The notes below the pieces were generated by a model that did not search any database, was not told the DNA's origin, and worked only from the letters and a program-made list of their open reading frames with translations. Of a stretch of DNA of 49,957 bases, positions 48,123-49,957 are shown piece after piece. Source of the DNA: Fumia sp045615345 (GTDB lineage Bacteria; Bacillota; Clostridia; Oscillospirales; Ruminococcaceae); the NCBI GenBank assembly GCA_045615345.1, contig JAZLER010000030.1:1-49957 (forward strand). Direction: 5' to 3'. Numbering within the stretch: position 1 is the stretch's first letter; every line of letters begins with the position of its first letter. The position numbers and the translations under genes are program-made.

Positions 48123-49730
48123 TTAATTCAAGATGCTGTCTGCAATTTTGCTGAAAACAGGTGATGCTGTATTGTTTCCAAACCCCGCATCCTCGCATAA
48201 AACCACAACAACATACTCAGGGTTTACAGCAGGAAAAAATCCCGCAAACCAGCCGTGTTCTTTTTCTTCACCATCAACATATCTTCCTGTCTGTGCCGTT
48301 GCAGTTTTTCCGCCGGCAGTCGTTTTCTGAGGTTTTGCGTTCTGTCCGTCTGCAACCATAACACAGTGAATTAAAAAGCTTTGTATCTGTGCCGCTGTCA
48401 GATTACTTATAACCCTTTCTTTCGGTATAACGGCAAATTTATCGGTTATTTTACCATCTTTTGTAGTCCCCAAAACAAGCTTCGGTGTCACATAATATCC
48501 ACCATTTGCAATAATCGAAACCATCTGTGCTATCTGTACGGGAGTTGCTGTAAGTTTACCCTGACCAAAACTCAAATTGGCAACCTCAGCAGGGTTGATT
48601 AATTCACTTCTCTGTGGCAGACTGCCGTTTGCAGTATAAATCCCGTCAGCAAGTGAAAAACCTCTCCCGAACCCGAATTTTTCTGCCATAGTAAGAAGCT
48701 TTTCACCTCCCACCTTAAGCCCGATTTCAATAAAATACGGATTACAGGATTCTTTCATTGCATCAAGCATATCGAGCTCGCCGTGTCCGTTTCGGTTATG
48801 GCATTTTATACTCTGCCCCGATACATCAGTAACGCCCTTGCATTCAGAGCAAAACTTCATATCAATTCCTGATTCAAGCGCTGTGGCAGCAGTGACAATC
48901 TTAAAAGTCGACCCCACATTAAACGGCAAAAACGCCCTGTTTATCATCGGAGAATTTTCGGTATCCGAAATACTCTTTTCAATATTCCTCGGCGTATATG
49001 ACGGAAAACTTGCCGTTGCCTTTATTTCACCTGTATACGGGTCCATAACTACTATGGCTCCTTTTTTAATCATTCTGCTGCCGATACTTTGCACTTTTGA
49101 CTGTATATCTTTATCTATTGTGAGCACCACACCGCCATTTTCTTTCTTATCCTCAGTAACAACCGCATCAAGTCCCGGCATTCCGTGTCCCAGACCATTC
49201 AGCACATAACTTGCAGTAGTTTTTACAGTATTTTCTTTCAGAAGATTGTTGTAGCTTTTTTCAATCCCTGTAACTCCGTTATCCTCACCATCTGTATACC
49301 CGATGATATGAGAGGCTAACTGAAAATACTCATATCTTTGAGTTTTATAAAACTTAGTTACATTTGGTGCTTGTATATTCTTATCGGTTTTTAAAACAAA
49401 AGGCTTGCCCGACTCTAAAAGTGATAAAACCCCTTCCCTTCTGCTATCTTCAACAGACCCAAGAACAGCGTTCATATTCTGTTTATCGGGGAGTACCGCA
49501 TAAGTTTCCTCTTTAATTCTGTTTACAAGCGGAGAAAGATTTCTGTCGTAAATCATACCCCTTTCTTTATCGAGTGTTACTGTGTATCTTGACTGATTTG
49601 ACGATGTATTTTCAAGCCCTGAAAAATTTGACAGAATTCCTATCCTTAAATATAACAAAAAGATTAAAAACACAAATACTGCAAAAAATATTATCGTTCT
49701 TTTTTCGATTTTCCTCGTATATGGTCCCAT
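48123..49730 (-). CDS. class B penicillin-binding protein (PBP2/SpoVD-like transpeptidase)
   Basis: The 535-residue protein has one N-terminal membrane helix (FFAVFVFLIFLLYLRIGIL), a dimerisation domain and a transpeptidase domain. The active-site motifs are STFK (catalytic Ser274), SCN (Ser328) and KTA (Lys475) in place of the usual KTG. It cross-links peptidoglycan outside the membrane. SpoVD and other division PBPs are the nearest types, but the C-terminal PASTA domain is missing. ATG 49728-49730 is chosen, with GGAAAG upstream; a GTG nine bases earlier is an alternative. It stands alone, upstream of pth. Confidence 0.92.
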   Translation of the reverse strand: MGPYTRKIEKRTIIFFAVFVFLIFLLYLRIGILSNFSGLENTSSNQSRYTVTLDKERGMIYDRNLSPLVNRIKEETYAVLPDKQNMNAVLGSVEDSRREGVLSLLESGKPFVLKTDKNIQAPNVTKFYKTQRYEYFQLASHIIGYTDGEDNGVTGIEKSYNNLLKENTVKTTASYVLNGLGHGMPGLDAVVTEDKKENGGVVLTIDKDIQSKVQSIGSRMIKKGAIVVMDPYTGEIKATASFPSYTPRNIEKSISDTENSPMINRAFLPFNVGSTFKIVTAATALESGIDMKFCSECKGVTDVSGQSIKCHNRNGHGELDMLDAMKESCNPYFIEIGLKVGGEKLLTMAEKFGFGRGFSLADGIYTANGSLPQRSELINPAEVANLSFGQGKLTATPVQIAQMVSIIANGGYYVTPKLVLGTTKDGKITDKFAVIPKERVISNLTAAQIQSFLIHCVMVADGQNAKPQKTTAGGKTATAQTGRYVDGEEKEHGWFAGFFPAVNPEYVVVVLCEDAGFGNNTASPVFSKIADSILN

Positions 49731-49789
49731 TTTTATCACTTTCCATAATTTTTTATCAATATTATAACCATATTTTTAAAAATTTTTTA

Positions 49790-49818
49790 TTGTAAAATCG
49801 CACTTTTTGTGATATCAT
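49790..49818 (+). promoter_or_regulatory. promoter of the right-edge gene
   Basis: -35 TTGTAA (49790-49795) and -10 TATCAT (49813-49818) are separated by 17 bases. Confidence 0.6.
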
Positions 49819-49856
49819 ATTAAAAAAAAGGAAATTTAAATCTTGGGGGATTGTTT

Positions 49857-49957
49857 ATGTCAAATATCAGACCTGAATCAATGGAACGTATCACCAATAA
49901 AGCTCTTGCTGATGCTTTTATAGACGAACAAGTCAAGCTTGTAAGAGAACAGGTAGG
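49857..49957 (+). CDS. probable GMP synthase ATP-pyrophosphatase-type protein, N-terminus (partial)
   Basis: Thirty-three codons are visible before the window ends, starting at ATG 49857 with GGGGGA upstream. The stretch ADAFIDEQVKLVREQVG resembles the segment just before the P-loop (SGGVDSS) of the GMP synthase ATP-pyrophosphatase domain. If so, the protein starts at this domain and lacks the N-terminal glutaminase domain, as in two-subunit or ammonia-using forms. The P-loop itself is outside the window, so this is a tentative reading. Confidence 0.5.
   Translation, partial: MSNIRPESMERITNKALADAFIDEQVKLVREQV

Overview
The window is an AT-rich stretch of a low-GC, Gram-positive-type anaerobe, most likely a Clostridia member of the Oscillospirales/Ruminococcaceae kind. 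The reasons are the ribosomal operon order with an L10 leader, a T-box in front of proS, SpoVS, AGGAGG-type ribosome binding sites, TTGACA/TATAAT promoters, an electron-bifurcating [FeFe] hydrogenase, and a secreted protein ending in a dockerin. This assignment is inferred from gene content; no 16S gene or marker search was available. I see no prophage, IS element or CRISPR array.

Left part (1-12.7 kb): the tail of a kinase-like gene and a DUF4358-type lipoprotein lead into the operon rpmG-secE-nusG-rplK-rplA-rplJ-rplL (minus strand). It has a strong promoter before rpmG, a second one before rplJ with an L10 leader, and two copies of one RNA motif before rplK and rplA. Then come a GNAT acetyltransferase, a PduL-type phosphotransacylase, and a minus-strand run yerC-like / methyltransferase / hslO / ymdB / spoVS. 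A second GNAT, a PHP phosphoesterase, a DUF1846 protein and a DUF896 protein follow.

Middle part (12.7-27.5 kb): an orphan MsmK/UgpC-type sugar ABC ATPase, an EF-G paralogue, a lone carB, alr, a 1173-residue secreted protein (CHAP-like + SH3b + 11 BspA-type leucine-rich repeats + dockerin), proS with its T-box, and a 90-residue unknown. The 566-base gap between carB and alr carries several TTTTCCACA-like boxes and an orphan hairpin.

Hydrogenase region (27.5-36 kb): on the minus strand, hydC-HATPase-hndB-hydB-hydA encode a trimeric bifurcating hydrogenase plus a small ferredoxin and an ATPase-fold protein. Divergent on the plus strand lies DRTGG - RsbW-like HATPase - HydS-like hydrogenase with an extra C-terminal Fe-S domain - DRTGG - PHP phosphoesterase. 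The two units share a 271-base control region with a candidate Rex site. I read the plus-strand unit as a redox or H2 sensing module, and it is the most interesting system in the window.

Right part (36-50 kb): tRNA-Arg(ACG); two AraC-type regulators flanking a PHP-metallophosphoesterase pair; a MATE exporter; a LysR regulator with a small putative RNA divergent from it; a diverged GH32-like glycosidase placed 3 bases behind mfd; pth; a class B penicillin-binding protein; and the start of a gene resembling the ATP-pyrophosphatase part of GMP synthase.
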